Below, piece after piece: positions 10,130 to 23,599 of a stretch of 33,932 nt of DNA. The notes beneath the pieces were generated by a model that saw only the letters and a program-made list of their open reading frames with translations, did not search any database and was not told the DNA's origin. How positions within the stretch are numbered: the stretch's first letter is position 1; every line of letters starts with the position of its first letter. The stretch is from positions 4,117-38,048 of the forward strand of contig MU006130.1 in the NCBI GenBank assembly GCA_010093705.1. The letters are read 5' to 3'. Source of the DNA: Patellaria atrata CBS 101060 (lineage: Eukaryota > Ascomycota > Dothideomycetes > Patellariales > Patellariaceae). A program made the translations under genes and the position numbers.

Positions 10130-13100
10130 TTATAACTACTATATAGTAGAAAAGCGTATAATAGATCTAGACACGATATTATTAGTTATAGTTAATATAA
10201 AGATAAATAAAGAATATATTTAAGCGTTATATAAATATATTAATAAACTTAAAAATAAAGAGATAGTTTAAGAATTTAAGGACTAGCTTAAATAACTTAT
10301 TATATAATTATTATTATTATAAAAACGTACCGCGAAAGTTAAAAAACCCGTACCGTATAATAGTAAACGAAACGAGTTAAAAGAATTCTTAATTTAGATA
10401 AAAATCTATTATAAAAGAATAAGGTTAATAGATAATAATAAATATATACTCGATATATTAATATATCTTAAAGGAGACGCTTTAAAATAGTTCGAATCTA
10501 TTATATAAAACTATCTTAAGAATAGTGAAGAATATTAAAAAGATAAAATAGTGAAGATCTTTAAGTTATTTTTAAAGTTTAAAGAAATATTTAAAAATAT
10601 CTTTAAAGAAGTCGATAAATAATAAATAGTTAAAAAAAAGCTCTAAGAACTTAAATAAAAAGAGTTAGCTTTAAAGTATATAACTATATTTTAATAGATA
10701 GTATTAATATTAGGTTAATCTAATAAATTACTAATAATCGCTTTTTACTAAGGCTTAAAGGAAGAAATAAAGAACGAGTAAATTTATTATAAAAGACTAA
10801 TAACTATATAAAATATAGTGATTTTAGTAGTTAGAATAAATAATAGATTATATAAATATAGATAGAAAAAGAGAGGATAGAAGAATATTATAATTAAGTA
10901 TAGAAAGAAGATAATAAAAATTATAAATAGATAAAATTAAAGAGATTTAATAAACTTTAATTAACTATAATAGATAAAATAAAAGAAGTTAAAAAAATAA
11001 TAATAATTCACTTAAAAAGAAAAGAAATATTTTATAAATAAAGTATATTTATAATATAGAGAAGTGAGATATTTTAAGAAAGACTATTTATAGAAGATAT
11101 AATTATCCTCGCGATATAATTAACGTATATAACTTAGAGTTATATATTTAATACTATTATTATTAGTCTTATCGCTAGAAGAGGAAGAGATTAAAGAAAC
11201 GCCGTTACTCTATTAAATAGAGATAAGTAGGTTATTAACGCCGTTTCTAATAATAGAAAACTAGTTAAAGGAGAAAATACTCCGATAATATTTAGACTAT
11301 TAATAATATTAGATATATAGAAATATACACGCGTATATAGTATTAGAATATCTAGTATAGAACTAAGATTAAAGAATCGAAATATAAATATCTAATAGAT
11401 TAAGCCTTATATACCGGATTATAGAATAATAATATTAGCTTAAATAGAAATTCTAAGATTAGGAGTCGATTAAACCTAAATTTAATATCGATATAATTAT
11501 CGAAGAATAATAATTAAATTTTATATTAAAAGTAAAAGACTATCTAACCTTTTAATAAATATAATATAAAGAGAATAACTATTTATACTATAAATAGTAG
11601 AAGGTTATAATAAAGTTTAAAAATTAAGATCCTATTTATATATATTTATCTAAAAGCTAGTATTAGGTAAAAGGGTATAAAATCTATAAAAACGAAATAA
11701 AAGTACTCGAAAAGAACTAAGGACTTAAATTATTAATAGATAATTATAGAAAATATAATAGTTTTAATTATATAGATAAATTTAGATATAGATAATATTA
11801 CTAGACACTAGTCTATATAGAATATATAGTAATAACGTGAGTAGATTATAAATATAGTATAAATTACTAGTACTATAAAGGATTAAAGAAAGAGTTCTAT
11901 AAAATAAAAATATTTTTATAGAAAATAGAAGTGTTTAGAAATAGTAAAAAGACTATTAAGTAAGCTATTAAATACGACGCGATAGATTTTAGATAATACG
12001 CGATTAGAGGAATATAATACGATTATTACACTATATAGAGATTAAAAATAGGAATTAAAAGTAATCTAAGTTATAATATAATTATTAAATAAGAATATCG
12101 AGAATCGAAGTATAAAGAATATTATAAAAGTCTATACTATAACTAATATAATAAATTACACTAGACCGTATACGTAAAATCCGGTTATCTAGTATATAGT
12201 TATATAAAAAACTACTAAGCCACTCGAGATAAAAATAATCGAGAAATATAGCTTTTAAGTTTCTTAAAACTCTATAAAACGATAATAGAATATTTTAAAT
12301 AGATATTACTATATATAGTAAGAGAATAATAACGCTAATTAATAATAACGCTATCGATTTATTTATCTCACCTCGATAAGTAGAAAAGAAAAATATATTT
12401 TATATAAAATTTAAGAATTTAGTCCCGCTACGACTAGAAAATAGCGAAGGAATAGAATATAAACGAGGTCTAATTAACTTTAGAATTATACTAATAAAAG
12501 TTAATATATAAGAAAAGATAACTACTTAATATATCTTTATAATCGATTTAGGAGATATAGATATAATTTTAAGGATAAATTAGTTATAAATAATAAATCT
12601 AGATATTAATTAGAAGATAAAAAATATCTAAATTAACTAAAATATCTTATAAAAGAATAGAGTTAAATGAATAAGATATATTAAATAGATAGACGCTAAT
12701 ATATCTATAAGATATATTTCGTATTATAAAATAATAAAAATCTATAGAAATAAATCTAAAAGTGTAAAAGTAGTATAGTTTAGAAAAGTAAATATAAAGA
12801 GAGTTTTCGAAGAATTTAAGATATTCGAAAAGTATAATAAGTTTAAAGATTTATTTAAGAAAGATATAATAACTATATTTCCGAATTATTAGACGTGGGA
12901 TTACGAAATAATACTAAAAGAGGGTATAAAACTATAATCCGATCTAATTTACCCGTTAATAAGGGAATAGTATAAAGCACTTAAAGAATATATTTATACT
13001 AATTTAGAAAAAGGATATATACGATCTAGCGAAAACTCGATAGTTTCACCGATTCTATTTATATTAAAGAAGAATAATAAGTTAAGATTATATATTAATT

Positions 13101-16100
13101 ATAGATAGTTAAATAATATTATAATTAAGAATAGATATCTATTATCCTTAATCTTAGAAATTTAAAATAAATTATAAAGAGTAAAATAGTTTATAAAATT
13201 TAATATTTAAGATAGTTACTATCGAATTAGAATAAAAGAAGACGAAGAATAGAAGATAGCTATAAAAATAAGATTTAAATTATATAAATATATAATAATA
13301 TTATTTAGTTTAATTAACACTTTAATAACGTTTTAAGTAATAATTAATTATATATTAAGAGAATATTTAGATATATTTATAACTATTTACCTAGATAATA
13401 TATTAATATATATAAATAAAACGCTTAAAAAGTATAAGAAGTATATAAAGAAAATATTAATAAAATTATAAGAAAAGAGACTTTTAGTATATTTAGATAA
13501 ATATAAATAATATATTAAAGAAATAGAATTTCTAGACTTTATTATTATTATTAAAGATATATAAATAGACCTAAAAAAGATAGCTATAATCTAAGATTAA
13601 TTAATATTAAAGAATATAAAGAATATATAATCGTTCTTAAGTTTTATAAACTATTATAGAAAGTTTATTTAGGGATACTCGAAAATAATAACACCGCTAT
13701 TAAAATTAATAAAGAAAGAAAATACCTTTATTTAAATAGAAAAGATATAGAAAATATTCGATAAACTTAAAAAGAAGTTTATTATAATATTTATCTTAAT
13801 TATATTTAATCTAAAGAAATCGATAGTATTAGAGATTAATATATTTAATTATATACTAGATATATATATAAATTAGCTAGACGAGAAAGAACGACTATAT
13901 TTAATAGCTTTTCACTTATAGAAGTTTATAGCTATAAAGCTAAACTATAATATACACGATAAAGAATTATTAGCGATTATCGACGTATTTAAATAATAGA
14001 GGTTATACCTTAAAAAACTTAAGTATATTATAAAAGTTTAGTTAAATTATTAAAACCTAATAAACTTTCTCACGATAAAGAAGTTAAATCGAAGATAAAT
14101 AAAATAAATAGAAATACTTATATCCTTTAACTTTAAGATATTTTATAGACTAGAAGTTAAAAATAAACTAGCTAATATTATAAGTAGAAGATTCGATTAT
14201 TTAGAAGAAATAAAATCGATATATAATATAATATTAAAGAAAGAAAGTAACGCGATCACCTATAACTAGTTAAGATTAACTATAATACTAATAATCGAAT
14301 CTTCGAGAGAATAATAAATTTATAATACTTATTAAAAAGATAGTATAATAGAGGAGTTCTAAAAAAATAATAATTTTAGAGTAATATAAATAACTTAAGA
14401 AATATAATTATATAACGGGCTTATATATATATTAATAATACTACGAAAGACTTTTACTAAAGAGATTCACGAAGCACTAGTATATAGCTATTAAGATATT
14501 AATAAAACCTTAAAAAGAATTCTAAGAAATTACTATTTTCTAGAAATAAGAAGTATAGTAAAGTAAATTATTTTAGAATATAATAACTATATATAAAATA
14601 AGAGTATAAAATATATATCTTATAAATAAATATAATATATTAAGTCACTAAAACGAGTATAAGACTTAATAATAATAGACTTTATTATAGGTCTACTAGA
14701 ATTTAAAGATCTAGCGATAAAAGTAAAATATAACGCGATATTAATTATTATAGAATAATTAATAAAGTTTATTTACTTTATACTAGTAAAGATAATAATA
14801 ATAGTACTATAAGTAGTAGTATTAGTAATAAAAATAATATTAATAAATTACTAGATATTAAAAGAGATTATTTTAAATAAAGATAAACTATTTAAATTAA
14901 CGTTTTAATAGACTCTAATATAGAGTTTAAGAGTAAATTATAAGTTATTAATAAGCTTCTATCTATAAATAGATAGCTAAACTAAGAGAATAAATTAATC
15001 TCTAAAGTAATACTTACGTAATTATATAAATTACTAATAGAATAATTAGATAAAGCTACTATTAATAGTATAATTCGTATATAATAACGCGAAATCCGAT
15101 ATTATAAAGGTTTTACTCTTTTATATAAATTATAGTTTTAAATTAGAAGTATATTATAAGTCGAGAATAGTTTAGAGTATTTTATAAAAAGTAATATTAA
15201 AAGTTAAGTAAATTAAAGAATTATATATATAGTTATTATAAGATATAGCTTTCTAGATAATAAGAGCTATAAAGTATAATAATTAATATAAGTCGCTAGA
15301 ATTAATCTTTAAAAGAAAGGATAAAGTTTACTTATTATAGAAAAATTTTAAAATAAAATAACTTAATAAGAAACTAGATTATAAGAAAATTAGCTCTTTT
15401 AAAATTAAATAGATTAAAGGAAAAGTTAATTATAAGTTAAAATTATTATAAGGAATAAAGATACACCTAATTTTCTATATATTACTTCTAAAACTAGTAT
15501 ATACTAACGCTAAACTCTAAATATAACCTATAGAACTTAAGAAAGAAGATATTTATAAGATAAAATAAATTTTAGATCTATAATAAGTAAATAATTAGTA
15601 TAAATATTTAGTAAAATAGAAAGACTATAAATATATAAATAATATATAGAAATTATTTAAACACTTAATAAATTATAATTAGAAACTTAAATAGTTTTAT
15701 CGTTAAAACTAGAAAATTCTAAACTCTTAAAGGCGGAGAAATCTAAACTAGACTAACTAAAAGAAGATATAATAGTGAAAGAAGAAAAAACGATTAAGAA
15801 AGTTTATTATCCTTTAACTACTTACTTTAAAGTCTTAAGTTTCTCGATAAAATTAAGTTTATAATAAGATATTCTCGCCTTCTTATATTTAAGTAAAAGA
15901 AACTTATAATAAAATCGATAAAAATAAGTATAAGTAGTATAAATCGCTTTATATTAAGTATAAATTATCTCTTATTAAAGATATATCGCCTCTAAAATCG
16001 CCTTCTTATAGAGATAAGTGGTTTTCTCCTCGATCTTTTTAATAGTATTAAGCTTAGAATAAAACTTTACTTTTAAAACGTTAAGCTTATCTTAATTCTT

Positions 16101-16407
16101 TTATATTACCACGAGATTATATTTTAAACTACGAGCGAGACACTTAAAATAGAAACTAGAAGGAATATCGATAATATAAAAATAAGAAAAATAATAATAA
16201 GCGGAATAAAAAGTCGATATAAGATAATTATATAAAGTAATATAGATAATATAGCGTTAATAATAAACTAAATAGAGTTTAGCTTTTAATATCTTAAAAG
16301 AAAGAAAAAAGAGATATATATAACTTAATAGATAGATAATACGTCTATTATATACTTAAATAAAAGAAATAAACTTTTAAGATAAAAGTTAAAAAGAGGG
16401 AGGATAA
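10130..16407 (+). mobile_element. R4 interior: gag-pol of an R-family chromovirus (plus strand)
   Basis: This is the best continuous view of the R family. Gag is about 10300-11120 (capsid-like LKGDAL...WFE, basic zinc-knuckle side near 11010-11090). Protease ends near a DVILGMDWL-type segment at about 12550. Reverse transcriptase is about 12950-13530 (SPILF, NYRQLN, YLDNILIY at the YxDD box). RNase H is about 13800-14220 (LETDASDY, DKELLAII). Integrase is about 14400-15450 (SQTKRINQSL, GPFKI), and the chromodomain about 15545-15700 (YLVKQKDYK). The interior is 6278 bp; with two 628-bp LTRs a whole element would be about 7.5 kb. RIP has broken it many times. Family: Ty3/Gypsy chromovirus; the exact clade cannot be fixed by eye. 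Confidence 0.88.
15720..16370 (-). pseudogene. Antisense coding trace in the R-family 3' region (R4 copy)
   Basis: Counterpart of the plus-strand trace at 2885-3470. On the minus strand one recognises IIDIPSSFYFKCLAR, which matches the R3 copy apart from one residue, in the same position between chromodomain and polypurine tract. The similarity persists at the protein level although both copies carry many C-to-T changes. Function unknown; fossil and broken. Confidence 0.45.
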
Positions 16408-17035
16408 TATTATAACTATAAATTATAGAAATATATAGATAATAAATAAGGGAAAGAGAGAAAAACCATTTAAAAGAATTATAAATAAAATAAATAATAA
16501 TAAATTATATAATTTAGATATTTAGATATATAGATATTTTAGTTATAAAAGAAACGATTAAACGATTAAACGACTAAAATAACTAAAAGATACTATATAA
16601 CTTAGATATTTAGATATATAGATATTTTAGTCGTAAAAGAAATAATTAAACGATTAAATAACTAAAATAATTAAAGTATAGATAATTAAATTAACTATAA
16701 AGAATAGAGATATTTAAAAATAATTCTTTTTTTATATATTTAGATTTTTTATAGTAATTTTTACTATTAATTTTACCTATAAATTTAGATATTATAGTTT
16801 TAAACTTAATTTTACTTATTATATTATTTCTATATAATACGTTTTATCTTATTATAAGTATTATCTAAAGTTAAGAAGTTAATAAGTTATATTATTAATT
16901 TAAAATATCTTTATTATATATATTTTATTATTTTACTAAATCTATCTTTATAGTTAATTATATTAAGTGAGAAGTTAAGCGTGTTTCTAGATTTATCTAG
17001 TTCCGTCTTAATAAGTATAGACTTCTATTATAATA
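16408..17035 (+). mobile_element. R4 3' LTR, 628 bp
   Basis: It begins after the purine-rich tract AAAAAGAGGGAGGATAA and runs TATTATAACTATAAATTATAG...TATTATAATA. Same length and layout as R5, including the 88-bp unit type. It is followed at once by the integrase side of R2. Confidence 0.88.
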
Positions 17036-18875
17036 ACTAATATATAATTATTAAAGTATTAATAAAATCTTAAAAAGAATTTTAAGAAATTACTATTTTT
17101 TAGAAATAAGAAATATTATAAAGTAAATTATCTTAAAATATAATAATTATATATAAAATAAAAGTATAAAGTATATATTTTATAGATAAATATAATATAT
17201 TAAGTTATTAAAGCGAGTATAAAATTTAATAATAATAAATTTTATTATAAATTTATTAGAATCTAAAAATTTAATAATAAAAGTAAAATATAATATAATA
17301 TTAATTATTATAGAATAACTAATAAAGTTTATTTATTTTATATTAATAAAGATAATAATAATAGTATTATAAATAGTAATATTAATATTAAATTAAATAT
17401 TAATAAACTATTAAATATTAAGAAAGATTATTTTAAATAAAGATAAACTATTTAAATTAATATTTTAATAAATTTTAATATAAAGTTTAAAAGTAAATTA
17501 TAAGTTATTTATTAGCTTTTATCTATAAATAGATAATTAAATTAAAAGAATAAATTAATCTTTAAAGTAATATTTATATAATTATATAAATTATTAATAA
17601 AATAATTAGATAAAACTATTATTAATAATATAATTTATATATAATAACGCGAAATTTAATATTATAAAAGTTTTACTCTTTTATATAAACTATAATTTTA
17701 AATTAAAAATATATTATAAGTCGAGAATAGTTTAAAGTATTTTATAAAAAGTAATATTAAAAGTCGAGTAAATTAAGAAATTATATAATTAACTATTATA
17801 AAATATAACTTTCTAAATAATAAAGACTATAAAATATAATAATTAGTATAGATTATTAAAATTAATCTTTAAAAAAGAGAATAAAGTTTACTTATTATAG
17901 AAAAATCTTAAAATAAAATAATTAAATAAGAAATTAAATTATAAAAAAATTAACTTTTTTAAAATTAAATAAATTAAAAGAAAAGTTAATTATAAGTTAA
18001 AACTATAATAAGAAATAAAGATATATCTAATTTTCTATATATTACTTCTAGAATTAATATATATTAACGTTAAACTTTAAATATAACTTATAAAACTTAA
18101 GAAGGAAAATATTTATAAAATAAAATAAATCTTAAATTTATAATAAATAAATAATTAATATAAATATTTAGTAAAATAAAAAGACTATAAATATTTAAAT
18201 AATATATAAAAATTATTTAAATATTTAATAAATTATAATTAAAAACTTAAATAGTTTTATTATTAAAATTAAAGAATTCTAAATTTTTAAAAATAAAGAA
18301 ATTTAAACTAAACTAACTAGAAGAAAATATAATAATAAAGAAAGAAGAAATAATTAAGAAAATTTATTATTCTTTAATTATTTACTTTAAAATTTTAAGT
18401 TTTTTAATAAAATTAAGTTTATAATAGAATATTTTAAATTCTTTATTTTTAAGAGAATAAAATTATTTATAAAGATAATATATATAAATTTAAAGGAATT
18501 CTTATTTATTTTTAATAATAATTAATTTAAAGTAAATTTAAATCTTTAAAGTATTAAGTTTATTTTAATCTTTTTATATTATTATAAGATTATATTTTAT
18601 ATTATAAGTAAAATATTTAGAATAAAAATTAGAAGAAATATCGATAATATAAAAATAAAAAAAATAACGATAAATAAAATAGAGAGTTAATATAGAATAA
18701 CTATATAAAGTAATATAGATAATATAATATTAATAATAGATTAAATAGAGTTTAACTTTTAATATCTTAAAAAAAAAAAAGGTATATATAATTTAATAAA
18801 TAGATAATATATTTATTATATATTTAAGTAAAAGAAATAAACTCTTAAAATAAAAGTTAAAAAAAGAGAAAATAA
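17036..18875 (+). mobile_element. R2 right part: integrase, chromodomain and 3' region (plus strand)
   Basis: Collinear with R4 14477-16407. The first bases ACTAATATATAATTATT match ACTAGTATATAGCTATT at 14477; it then covers the integrase core, the GPFKI-type segment near 17955, the chromodomain near 18110-18250 and the 3' spacer with an antisense trace near 18400-18840 (IIDIS...FYSKYF on the minus strand). It has markedly fewer C and G than R4, so R2 is the older element into which R3 and R4 inserted. Heavily broken. Confidence 0.8.
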
Positions 18876-19459
18876 TATTATAACTATAAATTATAAGAAT
18901 ATATAGATAATAAATAAAAAGAAAAAAGAAGTATTATTTAAAGAAATTATAAATAAAATAAATAATAAAGAATTATATAATTAAGATAATAATTATCGAT
19001 TATATTTATTATAAAGAATAACTAATAATTAAAATAACTAGATAAATAATTATTAATTATATTAATTATAGAGAATAATTAATAACTAAAATAATTAGAG
19101 TATAAATAATTAAATTAATTATAAAGAATAGAAATATTTAAAAATAATCTTTTTCTTATATATTTAAATTCTTTATAATTATTTTTATTATTAATCTTAT
19201 CTATAAATTTAAATATTATAGTTTTAAACTTAACTTTATTTATTATATTATTTCTATATAATATATCTTATTTTATTATAAATATTATCTAAAGTTAAGA
19301 AGTTAATAAATTATATCGATAATTTAAAATATCTTTATTATATAAATTCTATCATTTTATTAAATCTATCTTTATAGTTAATTATATTAAATAAAAAGCT
19401 AAATATATTTATAAATTTATTTAATTTTATTTTAATAAATATAAACTTTTATTATAATA
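18876..19459 (+). mobile_element. R2 3' LTR, about 584 bp
   Basis: It starts TATTATAACTATAAATTATAAG after a purine tract and ends TATTATAATA. Its middle carries about two decayed 56-bp-type units (ATTATCGATTATATTTATTATAAAG...), the same variant seen at 842-1036, which ties the two R2 ends together. The following CTAAT (19460-19464) pairs with TTAAT at 837-841 as the likely target duplication. Confidence 0.82.
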
Positions 19460-21142
19460 CTAATATTTAATAATATTATTTAAATTTAAATTTATTTATA
19501 TAATTAAAATTATTATATTTTTTATAATTATTTATTAATAATTTAAATTTTTAATTTTTTTAAAATATTTTTATTTTATCTTTATAAATTTTATATTCTT
19601 TTATTTAATATTTATTTTTAAATAAATATATATATATAAAGTTTTAATTTTTAAATTTTATTATAATTTTTTATTATTTATAATATAAATAATTATTTTT
19701 TTTATATTATATTTATTAAAAAATTAAATATTCTTTTATTTTTAATATAAAATTTAATTATTATTTATTAATAATTATATTAATATTAAATTTAAATTTA
19801 ATTAATTTTTAATTTTAAAATTTTTATTTAAATTATTATTATTATTTTAAAATTTAATATATAAAATTTAATTTATTTATATTTATACTTTAATTTTTTA
19901 ATTTTAATTTTAATTTTATATTAAATATTAAAATATTATATATATATATATATTTTTATATATTTATATATTTAATATTATTAATTATTTAAATATTATT
20001 AAAATATTTTTTTCTTTAATTAATTTTTTATTATTAAAAATAATATTAATAATTTATTTATTTTTATTTAATATAATAATAACCTTTTTTAAATTTTTTT
20101 TTCTTTAAATAATAAAATTAATAATTTTAATAATTTTAAATATATAATTTTAAATTATATATATTAATTATTTATAATAATAATTTTATTTTTTATAAAT
20201 AATTTTTATTTAATATTTTATTTCTTTATATTATAAATATATTTTATTTATAAAATATTTTCTTTTTTTTTTAAATAAATTATTAATATTTTTTAAATTT
20301 TTTTTATCTTATTTATTATAATTAATTAAAATTTATTAAGTTTTTTTAATTTTATTTATTTATAATTTTTATAATTTTCTTTTTATATTTAATTATAATA
20401 TTCTTTTATTCTCTTTTTTTTTATTTATATTTATATAATTTATTTTTTATTTTAATTATTTTAATTATTATATTTTATATAATTATTAATTTTTTATAAT
20501 AAATTTATTTATTTTTTATTTTTTTCTTTAAATTTTAATAAAAAATAATTATTAATAATTTATTAAATTAAATTAATATTAATATTATTTATAAAAATAT
20601 AATTATATATTTTAAAGTTAACTCTTTTTATTTAAATTTTTTAAATTTTCTTTTAATTATTTATTATTTATTAGTTTTTTTAAAAATATTCTTAAATTTT
20701 AAAAATAATTTAAAAATCTTTATTATTTTATTTTTTTAATATTTTTTATTATTTTTAAAATAATTTTTTATAATAAATTTAAATTATTTTAAATTATTTT
20801 TTTTTAAAATATATTAATATATTTATTATTATTTATTAATTTTATTTTTTTATTATAAATTTTTTAAATTTATTTTATTTATTATTATATAATATAAATT
20901 TTTTAACTTTTATAATTATTTTTTATAATAATAATAATTATATAATAAATTATTTAAATTAATTTTTAAATTTTTAAATTTTTTCTTTATTTTTAAATTT
21001 TTAAATTTTTTCTTTATTTTTAAATTTATTAATATATTTATATAATATTTAAATATATTTTTTATTTATCTTTATATTAATTATAATTAATAATATTATA
21101 TTTAAATTTATTATATATTTTTCTATTATATAATAATTATAA
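19460..21142 (-). mobile_element. R1 right part: gag side (minus strand)
   Basis: Collinear with R3 about 7970-9653 on the minus strand, ending at the 5' LTR. It is the continuation of 169-841 across the 18.6 kb R2 insertion. Almost all C and G are gone, more than in R2, R3 or R4. Gag can only be recognised through alignment to the younger copies. Heavily broken. Confidence 0.78.
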
Positions 21143-21767
21143 TATTATAATAAAAATTTATATTTATTAAAATAAAATAAAATAAATTTAAAATTATATT
21201 TAATTTTTTATTTAATATAATTAATTATTTAATTAAATTTAATAAAATAATAAAATATATATAATAAAAATATTTTAAATTATTAATATAATTTATTAAC
21301 TTTTTAACTTTAAATAATATTTATAATAAAATAAAATATATTATATAGAAATAATATAATAAATAAAGTTAAATTTAAAATTATAATATTTAAATTTATA
21401 AATAAAATTAATAGTAAAAATAATTATAAAAAATTTAAATATATAAAAAAAAGATTATTATTAAATATTTTTATTTTTTATAATTAATTTAATTATTTAT
21501 ACTTTAATTATTTTAATTATTTAATTATTTAGTTATTCTTTATAATTAAAATATTTAAATATTTAAATATTTAAATTATATAATTCTTTTTTAATTATTT
21601 TAATTATTTTAATTATTTAATTATTTTTTATAATTAAAATATTTAAATATTTAAATATTTAAATTATATAATTTATTATTATTTATTTTATTTATAATTT
21701 TTTTAAATAATATTCTTTTTTTTTTTTATTTATTATTTATATATTTTTATAATTTATAATTATAATA
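21143..21767 (-). mobile_element. R1 5' LTR, about 625 bp
   Basis: It runs TATTATAATAAAAATTTATAC...TTATAATTATAATA, collinear with R5 and with the same 88-bp internal unit type (around 21490-21675), almost fully converted to A/T. It marks the right edge of the R-family nest. Confidence 0.82.
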
Positions 21768-23599
21768 AATAAATTATTTATATTTAAAAATTTTATAATA
21801 TTTAATAATATTTTATATTAATAATATTTATATTTATTAATTTTTTAATAAAGAAATTATTTTATTATTATTTATAAATAAAATTAAAAGTTTTATAATA
21901 ATTATTTTAATTTAATTTAAAAATTTTTTAAAATTTTTTAAATTTTTTTTATTATTTATTAAATAATTATTTAAAGATAATTTAATTAATTAATTATTAT
22001 TTATATTTATATTAATTATTTAATAAATTAAATAAAATTAATTATTAATTATATTTATCTTAATTATTTAATAAATTAAATAAAATTAATTTATATATAT
22101 AAAATATATTTTATTTTTTATATATTTTAATTTATAATAAATTTTAAATTATTATTTATTTAAATATTAATAATATAATAATATTTATTAATTAAATAAA
22201 TTTTAATTATATTATTTATTTTATAAAATATATTATTATAAATTTATATATATTTAATTTAATAAAATTTTTAAATTATTTAATATAAATTTATATTTAA
22301 TTTAAAATATATATAATTAATAATTTAAAAGTAAATCTTTTATTTAAATATAATATTAAAAATTTTTATAAAATTTATATTAATATATTAAAAAATATAT
22401 TTATAATTAAAATATATAAATATTTATAAATATTTATTTTTATATAAATTAAATAAAAATAATTATAATATAATTTATAAATAATAATAAAATAATTTTT
22501 AATTAAAAAATTAATAAAATAAAATATTATTAATAAATAATTAAATATTATAAATTTTTAATATAAAAATTTTCTATTAAATATATTTAATATAATTTAT
22601 AAATAAATAATATATTTTTCTATTTTATTATAATTTTTAAATTTAATTATATAATTATAATTTAAAAAAATTAATTATATTTAATTAAATTTTCTTTTTT
22701 AAATATTTTTTTCTCTTTTTAATAAATTTATATATTATATTTAATCTTTTTATATTTTTTATAATATTATAAATATAATAATTTTTTCTTTATTAAATTT
22801 TTTTTCTTTAACTTTTTATTTAATTATTATTTAATAATCTCTTTTTAAATAATTAATTTTTATATATTTTATATATTAAATATTTTTTTTTATTTATATA
22901 TATATTTTTTTAATTTATTATTATTTTATAAATATTTTATTAATCTTTTAAAATATTTAAATATTCTTATATATAAATATTATTTTATAAATAATAAATT
23001 TTATACTTTTTATTAATTATTTAATAGTTAAAAAAATAGTATTTAAAGAATTTTCTTAATATTAAATTATTTAATTCTTAATATATTTAAATTATAAAAT
23101 TATTTTTTTAAAGTTATTTAATATTTAAAAAATCTATAAATTAATAGCGAGAAAAAGGAATTTAATTAATATTAATATTTATAACTTTATATTAAATTTT
23201 AAAATAATAGTTTAAAAGTTATAAGAAATTAAATTAATATTAAAAAAATTTATTTAAATATTTTTAATTATTATAATATTAATATTAATATTTTTAAATA
23301 TAATAAAGAACTTAATTTTAATAATATAATTAATATAAATTTTAATAAAAACTTTAAATTCTCGATTATATATTTATTTTAATATATTAAAATATTTAAT
23401 ATTTAAAGATTAAATAAAATATAAAAAATATATAAATAAATAAATAATAATAATATTCTTTTTTTTATAAAATTCTTTAAACTAAGTTAATAAATAGTTT
23501 ATATAATTATTAAAAATAATTATTTAATAAATATTTTTCTATTAAATATTTATATATTAATAGAAATATTAAATTTAGTTTATAACTATCTTTTTATCT
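21768..23599. other. Unassigned AT-saturated DNA; left part may include the transposase C-terminus
   Basis: Almost no G or C survives. I find no match to the R or G families. The portion from about 22700 could hold the C-terminal third of the Fot/Pogo-like transposase that starts near 24329, judged only from the usual length of about 500-550 residues and a lysine-rich minus-strand reading around 22700-22850. A 48-bp direct duplication lies at 21993-22088. Nothing else is callable. Confidence 0.5.
21993..22088. repeat. 48-bp tandem duplication
   Basis: 21993-22040 and 22041-22088 are near-identical (shared core TTAATTATTTAATAAATTAA). The few differences do not look like C/T changes only. The source is unknown. 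Confidence 0.8.
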
